A stretch of DNA of 64,000 nt from an uncultured Clostridia bacterium (GCA_934271265.1 CAKQRE010000042.1:1-64000); one strand, 5' to 3'. Shown: positions 49,911-59,060, counted from the first letter of the stretch. Numbers and translations: made by a program. Notes: generated by a model not told the origin, from the sequence alone.

Positions 49911-50665
49911 TACATGAAAACATCGGACAAGAGAGAACGCATCGTGTAGAATCCCGCCGCGCGACCGGTTATAAATTCCGCCGCCGCAAGCGCGCCCTCC
50001 GCGAAAAGTTTTTTCGAAGAAGCCGTGTGCGAGATGGTGATCGTATCGTTTTCTCCGAAGAAGGCGACCTCGTGTTTCCCCGTAACGGAGCCGCCGCGAA
50101 GGGAATGAATACCGATTTCGTCTTTTCCGCGTATGCGTTTTCCACAGCGCCCGAACACGAGGTTTCTTTTTTCGCCGAGACCTTCCTCGATCGCGCGCGT
50201 CAGCAGAAGTGCGGAACCGGACGGGCTGTCGATTTTTTTTGCGTGGTGGGTCTCGGTGATCTCGATATCGTAACCGCGTAAAAATCCCGAAGCGATACGG
50301 CAAAGCTCGGCGGTAAGGCTCATACCGGGAGACATGTTTTCACTCATAAAGACGGGGATCTGTCGGGCGGCTGCGTAGATTTTCTCTTTCTGTGCGTCCG
50401 AAAGCCCCGTCGTTCCGATCACGATCGAACATTTTCGCGACAGGGCGAACCCGACGGCTTGAATTGCTCCCTCCGGCAGGGAAAAATCGATCACGCAGTC
50501 AACGAGTTCTTTTACGTCGTCAAACGTTTTGTAAACGGGACAGTCGTACTGTCCCGCAGGGGATCGGTCTACGCCGCAGACGACGTTGAACCCTCGTTCG
50601 GTTGCGGAATCGTAAACAAAACGTCCGATCCGTCCGCTTATCCCGCATATCAGAAGATTGATCAT
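49910..50665 (-). CDS. dapB: 4-hydroxy-tetrahydrodipicolinate reductase
   Basis: Second step of the lysine/diaminopimelate pathway, NAD(P)H-dependent. The 251-residue product starts with the Rossmann motif LLICGISGRIGRFVYD, has IGTTGLSDAQKEKI, SENMSPGMSLTAEL, and the catalytic signature EITETHHAKKIDSPSGSALLL. Diaminopimelate feeds peptidoglycan and dipicolinate for spores. On the minus strand behind dapA, separated by 55 bp that hold a hairpin repeat. Confidence 0.96.
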   Translation of the reverse strand: MINLLICGISGRIGRFVYDSATERGFNVVCGVDRSPAGQYDCPVYKTFDDVKELVDCVIDFSLPEGAIQAVGFALSRKCSIVIGTTGLSDAQKEKIYAAARQIPVFMSENMSPGMSLTAELCRIASGFLRGYDIEITETHHAKKIDSPSGSALLLTRAIEEGLGEKRNLVFGRCGKRIRGKDEIGIHSLRGGSVTGKHEVAFFGENDTITISHTASSKKLFAEGALAAAEFITGRAAGFYTMRSLLSDVFM

Positions 50666-50700
50666 ATTTTTACCTCACTTTAAAATCGTTTGTTCGATAG

Positions 50701-50738
50701 TATGCCGGGCAAGGTTCATATTATTCTTGCCCGGCATG
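50701..50738. repeat. GCCGGGCAAG hairpin repeat, copy 3, overlapping the end of dapA
   Basis: TATGCCGGGCAAG (50701-50713) and CTTGCCCGGCATG (50726-50738) form a 12-bp GC-rich stem with a 12-base loop, matching the copies at 8840-8877 and 772-802. The arm at 50726-50738 encodes the last residues of DapA (LHAGQE) and the loop contains the dapA stop. Confidence 0.85.
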
Positions 50739-51599
50739 CAGCAATTTCCGGAAATATTCGACGTTTTCTCTTTTTGCTTCGGTAAGGGGAAGCCTCGTTT
50801 CCTGTCCTTTTCCGTACAAAATGCCGATCATTGCCTTCAGAGGGATCGGGTTTATTTCGCAGAAAAGCGCGGCGTAAAGGGGACGCATTATCTGATCGAG
50901 ACGCTCCGCTTCCGTATTGTAATTATTCTTAAAATCATTGTAGATATCTGCAATTATCTTAGGTTTTATGTTAGATGCGACGGAGATCGCCCCCGCGGCA
51001 CCGCGTTGGTAAAACCATAAATTTTTTTCGTCCGATCCCGAATAAAACGGGACGGAGCCGGCGAGGATATCTATTTTTTCGGAAACGTGTTTTTCGTCTG
51101 CCGACGCCTCCTTGATCCCGCAAAAGCAGGGAAGCTCCGAGATCTTTTTCAGCGTATCCGCCGAAAGGTCGATCGTTGTCCGCGAGGGAACGTTGTAAAC
51201 GAGAAAAGGCAGTCCCTCTTCCGATATTTTGCGGTAATGGAGATAAGCTCCCTCTTCCGTGCACTTGTTGTAGTAGGGGGTTACGACAAGCGCGCCGTCG
51301 GCGCCGAGATCTTTCGCCTCCTTCGTCAGTTCCGCTGCGAGCTTCGTGGAATTGCTTCCCGTGCCTACGATAAGCGGCACTCTTTTTCTTATGCGGGATA
51401 GGGCAAAGGAAATCAGCTTTTTTCTTTCGCTATGCGTGACGGTCGCGCTTTCTCCCGTCGTGCCGAGAAGAACGAGGGCGGAAACGCCGCCCGCGATCTG
51501 CCGCCCGATCAGTTTTTCCGTTTCTTCAAAATCGATTTCTCCGTTCGTGATCGGAGTGTAAAGAGCCGTCGCTATGCCCGTAAATAATAAATGATTCAT
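50721..51599 (-). CDS. dapA: 4-hydroxy-tetrahydrodipicolinate synthase
   Basis: Condenses pyruvate with aspartate semialdehyde, the committed step to diaminopimelate. The 292-residue TIM-barrel starts LFTGIATALYTPITNGEIDF, has LVLLGTTGESATVTHSERKKLI with the active-site threonines, VTPYYNKCTEEGAYLHYRKI and YNVPSRTTIDLS, with the Schiff-base lysine in CGIKEAS (about residue 160). The ribosome site GGAGG is upstream on the minus strand. The gene ends within a dispersed hairpin repeat whose arm supplies its last codons. First gene of dapA-dapB. Confidence 0.96.
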   Translation of the reverse strand: MNHLLFTGIATALYTPITNGEIDFEETEKLIGRQIAGGVSALVLLGTTGESATVTHSERKKLISFALSRIRKRVPLIVGTGSNSTKLAAELTKEAKDLGADGALVVTPYYNKCTEEGAYLHYRKISEEGLPFLVYNVPSRTTIDLSADTLKKISELPCFCGIKEASADEKHVSEKIDILAGSVPFYSGSDEKNLWFYQRGAAGAISVASNIKPKIIADIYNDFKNNYNTEAERLDQIMRPLYAALFCEINPIPLKAMIGILYGKGQETRLPLTEAKRENVEYFRKLLHAGQE

Positions 51600-51666
51600 T
51601 TTTCCCGCTTTCCTCCGTGTTTTTTTGTGAAAGATAAATGATTTTTCGAAATGTTCGGAAAAACGT

Positions 51667-51695
51667 TTGTCAATCTTCCCGTAATAGTATATTAT
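51667..51695 (+). promoter_or_regulatory. Promoter of the YesL-Hsp33-TPR operon
   Basis: TTGTCA (51667-51672) and TATTAT (51690-51695) with 17 bp spacing, about 90 nt before the first ATG. Confidence 0.6.
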
Positions 51696-51787
51696 AGTAA
51701 AGAATCGAATTATGTTACGATGCGGAAGAACGCGCGGAAAATCCCGCGGAAAACCGCGTCTGCGGGCGTATGCCCGAGAGGAGTGTT

Positions 51788-53053
51788 ATGGCAAAAAAGG
51801 GCTTTATTGCCAGAATGTTCGAAGGTCCGGAACGTTCGGAAAGCTATGCGCGTTCCACCCTTCCGACAAGCCGTTGGAGTCTCGGATGGGACGTCTTCAA
51901 AACCAATATGTCGAAACTTTTCGGGTTGAATCTGCTCACCCTTTTGTTTTTGTTGCCGACCGCAGCGATTTTCGTGATACGCTACATGATGAAAGCATAC
52001 GACGTGGCAAATTATCCGTTTGCGCAGAATTTCGGGGTAGGGTATCCCGTGTTTCCTTCTACGGTCGGTCTTGCGGAGCAACTCGAGCTTTCTCTCAATC
52101 TCTACATTTTCCGCTTTTTGCCGATCGGCGTCATTATCGCCGCCGTCGGTTTATCGGGCGGATTTTACGTGATGAGGAACCTGGTATGGGCGGAGGGCGT
52201 TTCCGTTGCTTCCGATTTCTGGAAGGGTGTGAAACAGAATTTCTTCGTAATGCTGTTTTCTCTTCTTCTGTATGCCGTCGTTATGGCGGTTTCGGTGCTT
52301 TCGATCAATATGTCGTCCGTCATGATCGCGATGCATGAGGGGAAGGAATGGCTTTTCGTCATTGCGAAAGTCGTGACCGTTCTCGTGATGGTGATCGCTA
52401 CGATGATGGTTCTTTACATGTGTACGATCGGCGTGACCTATAAGCTGAAATTCTGGCAGCTTGTCCGCAATTCGTTTATTCTTTCGATTGCGCTTTTCCC
52501 GACGAATGTCTTTTTCGCGCTGTTTGCCGCCGTGTTCTTCCTTCTTTGTGCGTTCGGCGTTCAGATTCTGACTATGTTCGGCGTTGTTTTTATCGTTATA
52601 TGGGGCGTTTCGGTCTTCATGCTGATCTGGACGGACTATTCCAACTGGGTGTTCGATAAGTTCATCAACGACAGAGTACCCGGAGCGAAGAAGAACAGGG
52701 GAATCTATAAGCAGGACAAGACCGCGGACGGAGACAAAGAAGAAATTCTGATCGGCAAATCGAAACTCAAAGAAAGACCGGTCAAGCCGATCACCGACTA
52801 CGACGTGGAGCTTTACGAACTGCCGACGAGTTTCAGCCGTAAGGACCTCGAAAAACTCGAGGAGACGAAAGAGGCGATGCGCCGCGACAGCGACCGCTAT
52901 GCCGAAGAGCATCTTCACGACGGAGACGCAAATACGGAAACTTTTGAAGATCTTCTTGCCGAAGAGGAAAAACGCGCGGGTAAAAAAACGACTGCGGATG
53001 AAAACGCCGACGGGATCACGGGCGAAAGCGGAGAAGATAACAAGGATGAATAA
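51788..53053 (+). CDS. YesL-like (DUF624) membrane protein with long acidic tail
   Basis: A 421-residue membrane protein. Residues about 20-290 carry five to six hydrophobic segments with the YesL/DUF624 pattern (SRWSLGWDVFKTNMSKLFGLNLLTLLFLLP, GGFYVMRNLVWAEGVSVASDFWKGVKQNF). Its role is not known. An additional soluble tail of about 130 residues is charged (VKPITDYDVELYELPTS, then mostly Glu/Asp/Lys). GAGAGGAG precedes ATG 51788. First gene of a five-gene overlapping operon; its stop overlaps the methyltransferase start. Confidence 0.85.
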   Translation: MAKKGFIARMFEGPERSESYARSTLPTSRWSLGWDVFKTNMSKLFGLNLLTLLFLLPTAAIFVIRYMMKAYDVANYPFAQNFGVGYPVFPSTVGLAEQLELSLNLYIFRFLPIGVIIAAVGLSGGFYVMRNLVWAEGVSVASDFWKGVKQNFFVMLFSLLLYAVVMAVSVLSINMSSVMIAMHEGKEWLFVIAKVVTVLVMVIATMMVLYMCTIGVTYKLKFWQLVRNSFILSIALFPTNVFFALFAAVFFLLCAFGVQILTMFGVVFIVIWGVSVFMLIWTDYSNWVFDKFINDRVPGAKKNRGIYKQDKTADGDKEEILIGKSKLKERPVKPITDYDVELYELPTSFSRKDLEKLEETKEAMRRDSDRYAEEHLHDGDANTETFEDLLAEEEKRAGKKTTADENADGITGESGEDNKDE

Positions 53054-53768
53054 AAAGGGAGAAGCATACAGCGCTCTCGCTTCCTGTTACGAATATCTTA
53101 TGACTTCCTGCGACTATGAACAATGGTCGCAGAAAGTTTGTAATGAGGTAAAAAGACGGGCACCGTCGAAAAAAGGGGCGGACGTCGCCTGCGGAAGCGG
53201 GCATTTCACAAGGGCTCTGAAACGGGCGGGGTTCGACGTGTTCGGCGCCGATCTCAGCCCGGAAATGCTGAACGAAGCCGCGCGGCTTACGGCAAAGGAA
53301 GGGCTTTCGATCCCTTTCGTTCTGGAAGACATGAAAAAGTTTCGCGCGAACGGGAAACTCGGGTTCGTCACCGTCATCAACGACGGGGTGAATTATCTGA
53401 AACCGGAAGAGACGGACAAGGCGTTTTCCGCTTTTGCGAAAGCGCTCGCGAAGGGCGGTTTGCTCCTTTTTGACGTTTCCTCGGAAGAAAAACTGAAAAA
53501 TACGCTCGGCAATAATATGTTCGGCGAGGTGGACGAAGACGTCTCCTATCTTTGGTTCAATTCGTTCGATGGGGAAAAGGTGACGATGGATCTCACTTTT
53601 TTTCTGAGGAAAGGAGAGCTTTACGAACGGCGGGACGAAACGCACGTGCAGTACGTGCACAGGAAAAACGACCTGATCTCCTCGCTGGAAAAAGCGGGTT
53701 TTCGCGAGATCGAGGTGACGGCGTCGGAAACGGGAGATCGTCTCACGTTTTCCTCTCTGCGCGGTTGA
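53046..53768 (+). CDS. Class I SAM-dependent methyltransferase
   Basis: A 240-residue protein with the class I Rossmann methyltransferase motifs: motif I GADVACGSGHFTRALKRAGFDVFGADLSPEML (about residue 38), then FVTVINDGVNYLKPEE and LAKGGLLLFDVSS. It resembles the YqeM-like group of unknown substrate. The ATG at 53046 overlaps the last codons of the upstream gene, with a GGAG about 12 bp before it. Followed by hslO after 34 bp. The substrate cannot be assigned. Confidence 0.9.
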   Translation: MNKKGEAYSALASCYEYLMTSCDYEQWSQKVCNEVKRRAPSKKGADVACGSGHFTRALKRAGFDVFGADLSPEMLNEAARLTAKEGLSIPFVLEDMKKFRANGKLGFVTVINDGVNYLKPEETDKAFSAFAKALAKGGLLLFDVSSEEKLKNTLGNNMFGEVDEDVSYLWFNSFDGEKVTMDLTFFLRKGELYERRDETHVQYVHRKNDLISSLEKAGFREIEVTASETGDRLTFSSLRG

Positions 53769-53802
53769 GTTGCCCTTCGGCGTTACGAAAAACGGAATAA
53801 TT

Positions 53803-54735
53803 ATGGGTATTTTGAGAAAAACTTTATTGTATGACAACGAAATATCGGTTTCTCTTCTCGAAACGACGGATATCGTGAACGAAGCGATCGCGATCCACGG
53901 CTTATCGCCGCTTGCCGCGGCGGGACTCGGTCGGACGATGACGGCTTGCGCTTTTATGGCTTCCTGCATGAAGGGGGAAGACGACAGGCTTTCCGTTACG
54001 ATCGACGGAGACGGCGCCGGCGGACGGATCGTGGTTGCGGCGGACGCCGCTTTGCATATCCGCGGGTGTATCGATCATCCGGAAGCGACCCTGCCTCCGC
54101 GCGCGGACGGAAAACTCAACGTGGGCGGGCTTGTCGGTAAGGGCAGGATGACGGTCGTTAAGAACATCGGGCTGAAAGAACCTTACGTGGGGAGATGCGA
54201 GCTCGTAAGCGGAGAGATCGCCGAAGATTTTGCCGCGTACTATGCGATCAGCGAGCAGCAGCCTACGGGAATGGCGCTCGGCGTGCGCATCGGAACAGAC
54301 GGAAAATGTCTCGGCGCGGGCGGGCTTGTCCTTCAGCCTCTGCCGGGTTGCCGGGAAGAGAGTATCGCCGGGGCGGAAGCCCTTCTCGCTCAGTTCAAAG
54401 ATATCAGCTCCATGGTGGAAAAAGGCGGGCTCGAAGGGATCTGGAAAGATTTTTTTGCCGGAAACGCTTACGAGGACCGTTATCCCGTTTACCGTTGTAA
54501 CTGCAGCAGAGATTATATCGACGGGGTGCTCGTCACCCTCGGCGAAAAAGAGCTGAGAGATTCTCTCGCACAGGAAGGGAAGATCGAGGTGTGCTGTCAG
54601 TTCTGCAATCGGAAATACGTCTATACCGAAGAGGACGTGAACCGCCTGCTTGCCGAAGGATCTTCCCTGAAGGGAGAGAGCGGCGGCGATAGCGATCCGG
54701 AAGACGATAAAACGGACGGTGCCAATGAAGAATAG
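53803..54735 (+). CDS. hslO: Redox-regulated molecular chaperone Hsp33
   Basis: Cytoplasmic holdase chaperone activated by oxidation of a zinc-binding Cys cluster. The 310-residue product starts ILRKTLLYDNEISVSLLETTD, has ISEQQPTGMALGVRI, AGGLVLQPLPGC, and the four zinc cysteines as C-x-C (RCNCSRDY, about residue 233) and C-x2-C (CCQFCNRKY, about 265). A short acidic tail follows. The start at 53803 matches the family N-terminus; the ribosome site is weak. Its last bases overlap the TPR gene start. Confidence 0.96.
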   Translation: MGILRKTLLYDNEISVSLLETTDIVNEAIAIHGLSPLAAAGLGRTMTACAFMASCMKGEDDRLSVTIDGDGAGGRIVVAADAALHIRGCIDHPEATLPPRADGKLNVGGLVGKGRMTVVKNIGLKEPYVGRCELVSGEIAEDFAAYYAISEQQPTGMALGVRIGTDGKCLGAGGLVLQPLPGCREESIAGAEALLAQFKDISSMVEKGGLEGIWKDFFAGNAYEDRYPVYRCNCSRDYIDGVLVTLGEKELRDSLAQEGKIEVCCQFCNRKYVYTEEDVNRLLAEGSSLKGESGGDSDPEDDKTDGANEE

Positions 54736-56410
54736 CAAAGTGATAAAATTTGTAAGGACGACGGACAGGATCCTCGATCGCGCCGAAGAAAAACGGGACG
54801 CCGACGATTATGTGAGCGCCGTTTCCTCTCTCGTGTATGAGGCGAAGAGAAAGCCGACGACGGAGCTTTACGCACAGATCGCCGATCTGTATACCGAAAT
54901 GGGTCTTTTCGAGAATGCGATCGATTATTGGTTCCGTTATCTTTCGATCGCGTCCGACGAGGAAACGCCCGAGGCGTATAACGGGCTCGGAGCGAACTTT
55001 TATTTTCTCGGAAACAGAAAATTCGCCGGGATCTATTTCGGCTTTCAGTTAGCCCGCGGGGGCGGGGAAGAGGGTTTCTTCGACGACGTTCTGGAAGAAT
55101 ATATGAAAAGCGAAAACGAGGACAGACTTGCGGCTTATCGCGTGGTCTATCCTCCCGATCCGGAAGACGTTGCGGAGGAGAACTACGAAAAGGGCTCGGA
55201 AGCGCTTTCCGGGCAGGATTATGCCGCCGCGATCGAAGCGTTTTCCGCCGTTCCGGACAAAACCTCGTATTCCTTACGCGCGAGAACGGATAAGGCGATC
55301 GCCGAATACGATCTCGGGAAAAGGGAAGAAGCCGCGGACGATCTTCGCGCGATCGTTGAGGAAGGAAAAGCCGATACTTCGGTGTACGTCACGCTGATCC
55401 GCGTGTTGCGGGCGGAGGGGCGCGCGGAAGAAGCCGAAAAATTCGTCGGCGAATTTCTGGCGTATTCTCCCGAAGATATTGCGGAGCTGTACAAAAAACT
55501 TAATTTTTTGCTCGAGATCGGAAGAAAGGAGGAGGCGTTCGACGTGTCCTCGCTCATCGTATCCCGTTCCCCGCACGACGTGAACACCAATTTTATCCGC
55601 GGTTTTCTGTTGTATGAAAAGGGAATGACGCAAGAGTCTCTCTCGGCGTTCAAAAGCGCGTATCTCATTTCTTACAATCCGATCGCGCTGTACTATATGG
55701 AATTCGTGCAGGGGGTCGTCGACGGGGAAAGAGAGGCGGAACCGTTCACGCTTTCCTTCTCTTTGCCGGAGCGGGAAAGGGACGCGCGCGTCGGGCTGAT
55801 CCGCGATCTTTTCGCGAAAGGGAAATGCACGCAAGACGGTTATACGCAGAAACAGATCCTCGAAACGGCGGAATGGGGTTTCACCGAGAACAACACCTCC
55901 GTTCAGATCGCGATCGGCGTTGTGTTTGCCTGTTCGGGGAAAAAGGTTTTTATCGATTTTCTGAAATCGAAGCTTATTTCGGTCGGCGTTTCGGACGACG
56001 TGAAACATCGCCTGATCTCCATGCTTTGCCAGAACGGGGAAAAGGGGAATTGCGCCGTCGTTTATTCCGATCTGTATTGCACGTTCGCTTTTTCTCATCC
56101 CGAGCTTGACGGACCGGGGAAGGTTCTTTTTTCGAAAGCGCACGCCTACGCATTCGGCAGGCTGACGCTGTTCGAACGCGATCGGCTCGAACTGCTTTCT
56201 TACGGCGCGGAAGAGTTACAGCGCGAATTGATCGCAAACAGAAACATCCGCGGCGTGAAGGACGTTTCCGCCCTCGGATGCGCGATCTATTTTTATTCCG
56301 GATTGAAGATCTTTCCGGATAAGGATATGGCATACCGGGTTTTCGACGCAAAAAAAGAAGACGTGGTGAATATTCTGTATCTTGCAAAGGAGACAAACGA
56401 AAATGATTGA
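54725..56410 (+). CDS. Tetratricopeptide repeat protein
   Basis: A 561-residue protein without signal peptide or membrane segment. The first half is made of TPR-type helical pairs, for example TELYAQIADLYTEMGLFENAIDYWFRYL and EAYNGLGANFYFLGNRKFAGIYF, and NYEKGSEALSGQDYAAAIEAFSAV. The second half is helical but without clear repeats, containing CMLC-type cysteines and hydrophobic surfaces. No partner or reaction can be read; TPR proteins scaffold protein complexes. ATG 54725 overlaps the hslO stop. The next gene overlaps its stop, so the two are likely translated together. Confidence 0.85.
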   Translation: MKNSKVIKFVRTTDRILDRAEEKRDADDYVSAVSSLVYEAKRKPTTELYAQIADLYTEMGLFENAIDYWFRYLSIASDEETPEAYNGLGANFYFLGNRKFAGIYFGFQLARGGGEEGFFDDVLEEYMKSENEDRLAAYRVVYPPDPEDVAEENYEKGSEALSGQDYAAAIEAFSAVPDKTSYSLRARTDKAIAEYDLGKREEAADDLRAIVEEGKADTSVYVTLIRVLRAEGRAEEAEKFVGEFLAYSPEDIAELYKKLNFLLEIGRKEEAFDVSSLIVSRSPHDVNTNFIRGFLLYEKGMTQESLSAFKSAYLISYNPIALYYMEFVQGVVDGEREAEPFTLSFSLPERERDARVGLIRDLFAKGKCTQDGYTQKQILETAEWGFTENNTSVQIAIGVVFACSGKKVFIDFLKSKLISVGVSDDVKHRLISMLCQNGEKGNCAVVYSDLYCTFAFSHPELDGPGKVLFSKAHAYAFGRLTLFERDRLELLSYGAEELQRELIANRNIRGVKDVSALGCAIYFYSGLKIFPDKDMAYRVFDAKKEDVVNILYLAKETNEND

Positions 56411-57185
56411 CGCTGACGGACTTTTTGAAGTGTTTTTCAGGAAGTATCTCGCGAAGAACGCGGGGAAATTTACGGAAGAAGAACTGGAAAACAAGGTGGG
56501 AGAGATCTATTCCGAATTCGGGAAAACCAAGTTGAAAGAACTTGGGGATAAAACGCCGGACGAATATTTCCGCGGTTTTTCCACGGAAGAGCTTGCGGAG
56601 GAATTAAAGGAACGGGTAAAGAAAGGAAGTTCCGTTTCGGATTTTTTGTGTGAGGAGATTTCCCGCCGTAAGGACGCCGCGCTTTGCCTTGAAAAATTCG
56701 TTTCCGCGGCAGAGACGGAAGAGCTTGCGGTGTATGCCGTAAACCTTCTTCCTTCGCCCGAAAACGACGGAGCAACGGCGGGGAAATACGTTTCCGTTCT
56801 GACGGATGAAGGTGCGGGCGAAAGCCTTGCGGAAACCTTGACGGAAAAATTGTGCGAATCCCCCTGCGACGCCGTAAAGGAAGCAGTGCTTGCCGCATGG
56901 GATAAAGCGGGTATTTCCGGCAGAAAGTATCTTGCCGAAATTCTCTCCTGTATGCCGAGAGACGCAAGGGTAACAAAGATCCTCGCGGACGAATTTTCCG
57001 CGCATGCGGGAGATCGTTCTCTCTATGCCGATTATCTCGCGCGTTACGGAGACGAAAGCGTTCTTCCTCTTCTGATCGAAGCGGCAAAAGACCCTTCCGT
57101 TTCGTATAACGATTTCAAGGAGATCCGCTTTGCGATCGAATCGCTCGGCGGAGAGTGTCCCGTGAATTATAAAAAAAGCAGATAA
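56403..57185 (+). CDS. Helical (HEAT-like) protein of unknown function
   Basis: A 260-residue acidic, cytoplasmic, all-helical protein that I do not recognise. The C-terminal half has helix pairs of HEAT type (for example LAETLTEKLCESPCDAVKEAVLAAWDKAG, ADYLARYGDESVLPLLIEAAKD). The first 70 residues (FEVFFRKYLAKNAGKFTEEELENKVGEIY) resemble a Glu-rich linker seen in similar solenoid proteins. AAAGGAGA lies 9 bp before the ATG, which overlaps the stop of the TPR gene (ATGATTGA). Two solenoid proteins in a row suggest a protein-protein assembly role; inference. Confidence 0.8.
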   Translation: MIDADGLFEVFFRKYLAKNAGKFTEEELENKVGEIYSEFGKTKLKELGDKTPDEYFRGFSTEELAEELKERVKKGSSVSDFLCEEISRRKDAALCLEKFVSAAETEELAVYAVNLLPSPENDGATAGKYVSVLTDEGAGESLAETLTEKLCESPCDAVKEAVLAAWDKAGISGRKYLAEILSCMPRDARVTKILADEFSAHAGDRSLYADYLARYGDESVLPLLIEAAKDPSVSYNDFKEIRFAIESLGGECPVNYKKSR

Positions 57186-57307
57186 GCTCGGCAATCGTCG
57201 TTGCCTGTCGATCAAGGGAATAAAGGCGGAAGACAGATTTTTCCGCCCGGATGCCGACGGGAAATAAACTGCCGACGGGAATAAAAACAAGGACCGGTTC
57301 ATACGAT

Positions 57308-58360
57308 ATGCGTATGGATCGGTCTTTTATTTTGCGTGCGTGCGCGGTATTATCCCGCGCTTTCGCGATCGTCGGAAGTGTGATCGGGGCAGGATTCGTT
57401 ACGGGGAAGGAGATCGCCGTTTTCTTTGCCGTCGATCCGTCCGTTTCCGCACTGTGGGTATGCTGTCTTTTGTTTGCCGCGGCGTTTTATTTTATCGGTA
57501 CCGCGAAGAGGGGAAAGTTTTTTCTTGCTGCCGAAAAGGCGGTCGGTCTCATTAACGTCGTGGTGCTTTCCTGTATGTTATCTGCTTTGGCAGAGTTGTT
57601 CCGCGATATTTTACGCCTTTCGGAAAACAATTTAATTTTTCCGATATTATCTTTGATTTTATCGTTTTTTATTTGTAGAAAAGGTATGGGCTATATCGAG
57701 AAACTTTCTCTGTTCTTCCTCCCGTCGGCGGTCATTGCCGTCCTGTGGATCACGGCGTCTTCCGTTAAAATTTTCGGTACGATCCCTCTTTCTCCCGTTC
57801 GGAGAGAAGGCAGGGTCATGCCTCTTTTATACGTCGGGATGAATGTTTTGCTTTCCTTTCCCGTAATCGCGGATGCCGGCGGAAAGGAAGGGAGATCGGA
57901 GAAGATGATCTCTTCCTTGCTTGCCGCCGTCACGTTGGTCGCGTCTGTTTCTCTTATTCTTTGCGCGGTATGCGGATTTTTTCTATCGGAAGATCCTATG
58001 CCGCTGTACCGCTATTCGAAAGAAAAAGGTCCGGCGGCGTATGCCGCGTATCTATTTGTTCTGATCGTCGGAATTTACAGCACTTTGTTCTGCTCTCATT
58101 ACGGGTTGATGAAGATTTGTCGCGGGAAAAGCGCGAATTTATTTAAGATAGTTTTGTCGATTGCCGCTTTGGCGTTATCGCGTATCGGTTTTGAAAAGAT
58201 CGTGGGAAAAGTTTACCCCGCCGTAGGTGCGGCGGGGCTTGCGCTTCCGGTTTTTCTTATTGTTTCACGAGTAGTTTCTCGAGTAAAGATACGATCGCGT
58301 ACATTCCGCCGGCAAGAACGCACAGAACCGCGGTGCTTGCCATTACGAGATCGAGTTTGA
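57308..58360 (+). CDS. YkvI-like multi-pass membrane protein
   Basis: A 350-residue membrane protein with about ten hydrophobic segments. AIVGSVIGAGFVTGKEIAVFF near the N-terminus is the hallmark of the YkvI group, related to LeuT/APC-fold amino-acid transporters, and YVGMNVLLSFPVIADAGGKEGR is typical of the central part. Substrate unknown. The start at 57308 is preferred; the ribosome site (AAGGACC) is distant, and ATG 57314 is possible. The last 104 bases, encoding a basic tail, overlap the convergent ABC permease gene. Confidence 0.85.
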   Translation: MRMDRSFILRACAVLSRAFAIVGSVIGAGFVTGKEIAVFFAVDPSVSALWVCCLLFAAAFYFIGTAKRGKFFLAAEKAVGLINVVVLSCMLSALAELFRDILRLSENNLIFPILSLILSFFICRKGMGYIEKLSLFFLPSAVIAVLWITASSVKIFGTIPLSPVRREGRVMPLLYVGMNVLLSFPVIADAGGKEGRSEKMISSLLAAVTLVASVSLILCAVCGFFLSEDPMPLYRYSKEKGPAAYAAYLFVLIVGIYSTLFCSHYGLMKICRGKSANLFKIVLSIAALALSRIGFEKIVGKVYPAVGAAGLALPVFLIVSRVVSRVKIRSRTFRRQERTEPRCLPLRDRV

Positions 58361-59060
58361 AAACCTGACCGCCATAAACGATCAGATAACCGATACCCTG
58401 TTTCGAGGAAAGGTATTCTCCCATGATGGATCCGATCCAGGACATCCCCACGTTAATTTTCAGACAGGAAATAAACGTCGGAAGGGAGGACGGCAGAACG
58501 AGTTTCGTCAGGATCTGAAAGCGATTCGCGCCCATAGAACGAAGCAGCATGATCTTTCCTTCGTCACAGGAGAGAAATCCGTTCAGCATTCCGATGATCG
58601 TAACGATCACGGTGATGATCACTGCCATGAAGATAATGGCTTTCGCACCGCTGCCGAACCATATGATGATAATGGGTCCCAAAGCGATTTTCGGTAAACT
58701 GTTTAAAACAATGAGATAGGGTTCCAGAACTTTTCGTAAAAAAGACGACCACCAGAGAACGAGCGCGACCGCGCCGCCGGCAAACGTTGCGATCAGAAAT
58801 CCCGTTACCGTTTCGTACAGAGTGGTGAAAACGTGCTTCGAAAAACTGTCCGTATTCAGCAGGTCTCGTATCGCGGCGACGATCCCGGAGGGGCTGCTCG
58901 TTAAAAACGCATCGATAACGTTCAGCCGGGTAAGGATCTCCCAAAGGGAAAGGAAGAGGAAAAGGAGAAAGACCCTGACGAGATGAACCGAGATTTTTTT
59001 CTGTTTCTCTCTTCTTAAAAATTCCTTATGTTGTATTGAAAAATGAAATGTTTTATGCAT
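58257..59060 (-). CDS. ABC transporter permease (SsuC/TauC/ThiX type)
   Basis: A 267-residue inner-membrane protein with about six hydrophobic segments; the EAA loop is in GKIMLLRSMGANRFQILTKLVLPSSLPTFISCLKINVGMSWIGSIMGEY, the BPD_transp_1 signature. With the ATPase and binding protein upstream it forms an importer of the sulfonate/nitrate/taurine/HMP group. ATG 59060 overlaps the ATPase stop by 8 bp with GGGGAGAA upstream. The C-terminal coding end overlaps the convergent YkvI-like gene. Last gene of the operon. Confidence 0.93.
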   Translation of the reverse strand: MHKTFHFSIQHKEFLRREKQKKISVHLVRVFLLFLFLSLWEILTRLNVIDAFLTSSPSGIVAAIRDLLNTDSFSKHVFTTLYETVTGFLIATFAGGAVALVLWWSSFLRKVLEPYLIVLNSLPKIALGPIIIIWFGSGAKAIIFMAVIITVIVTIIGMLNGFLSCDEGKIMLLRSMGANRFQILTKLVLPSSLPTFISCLKINVGMSWIGSIMGEYLSSKQGIGYLIVYGGQVFKLDLVMASTAVLCVLAGGMYAIVSLLEKLLVKQ

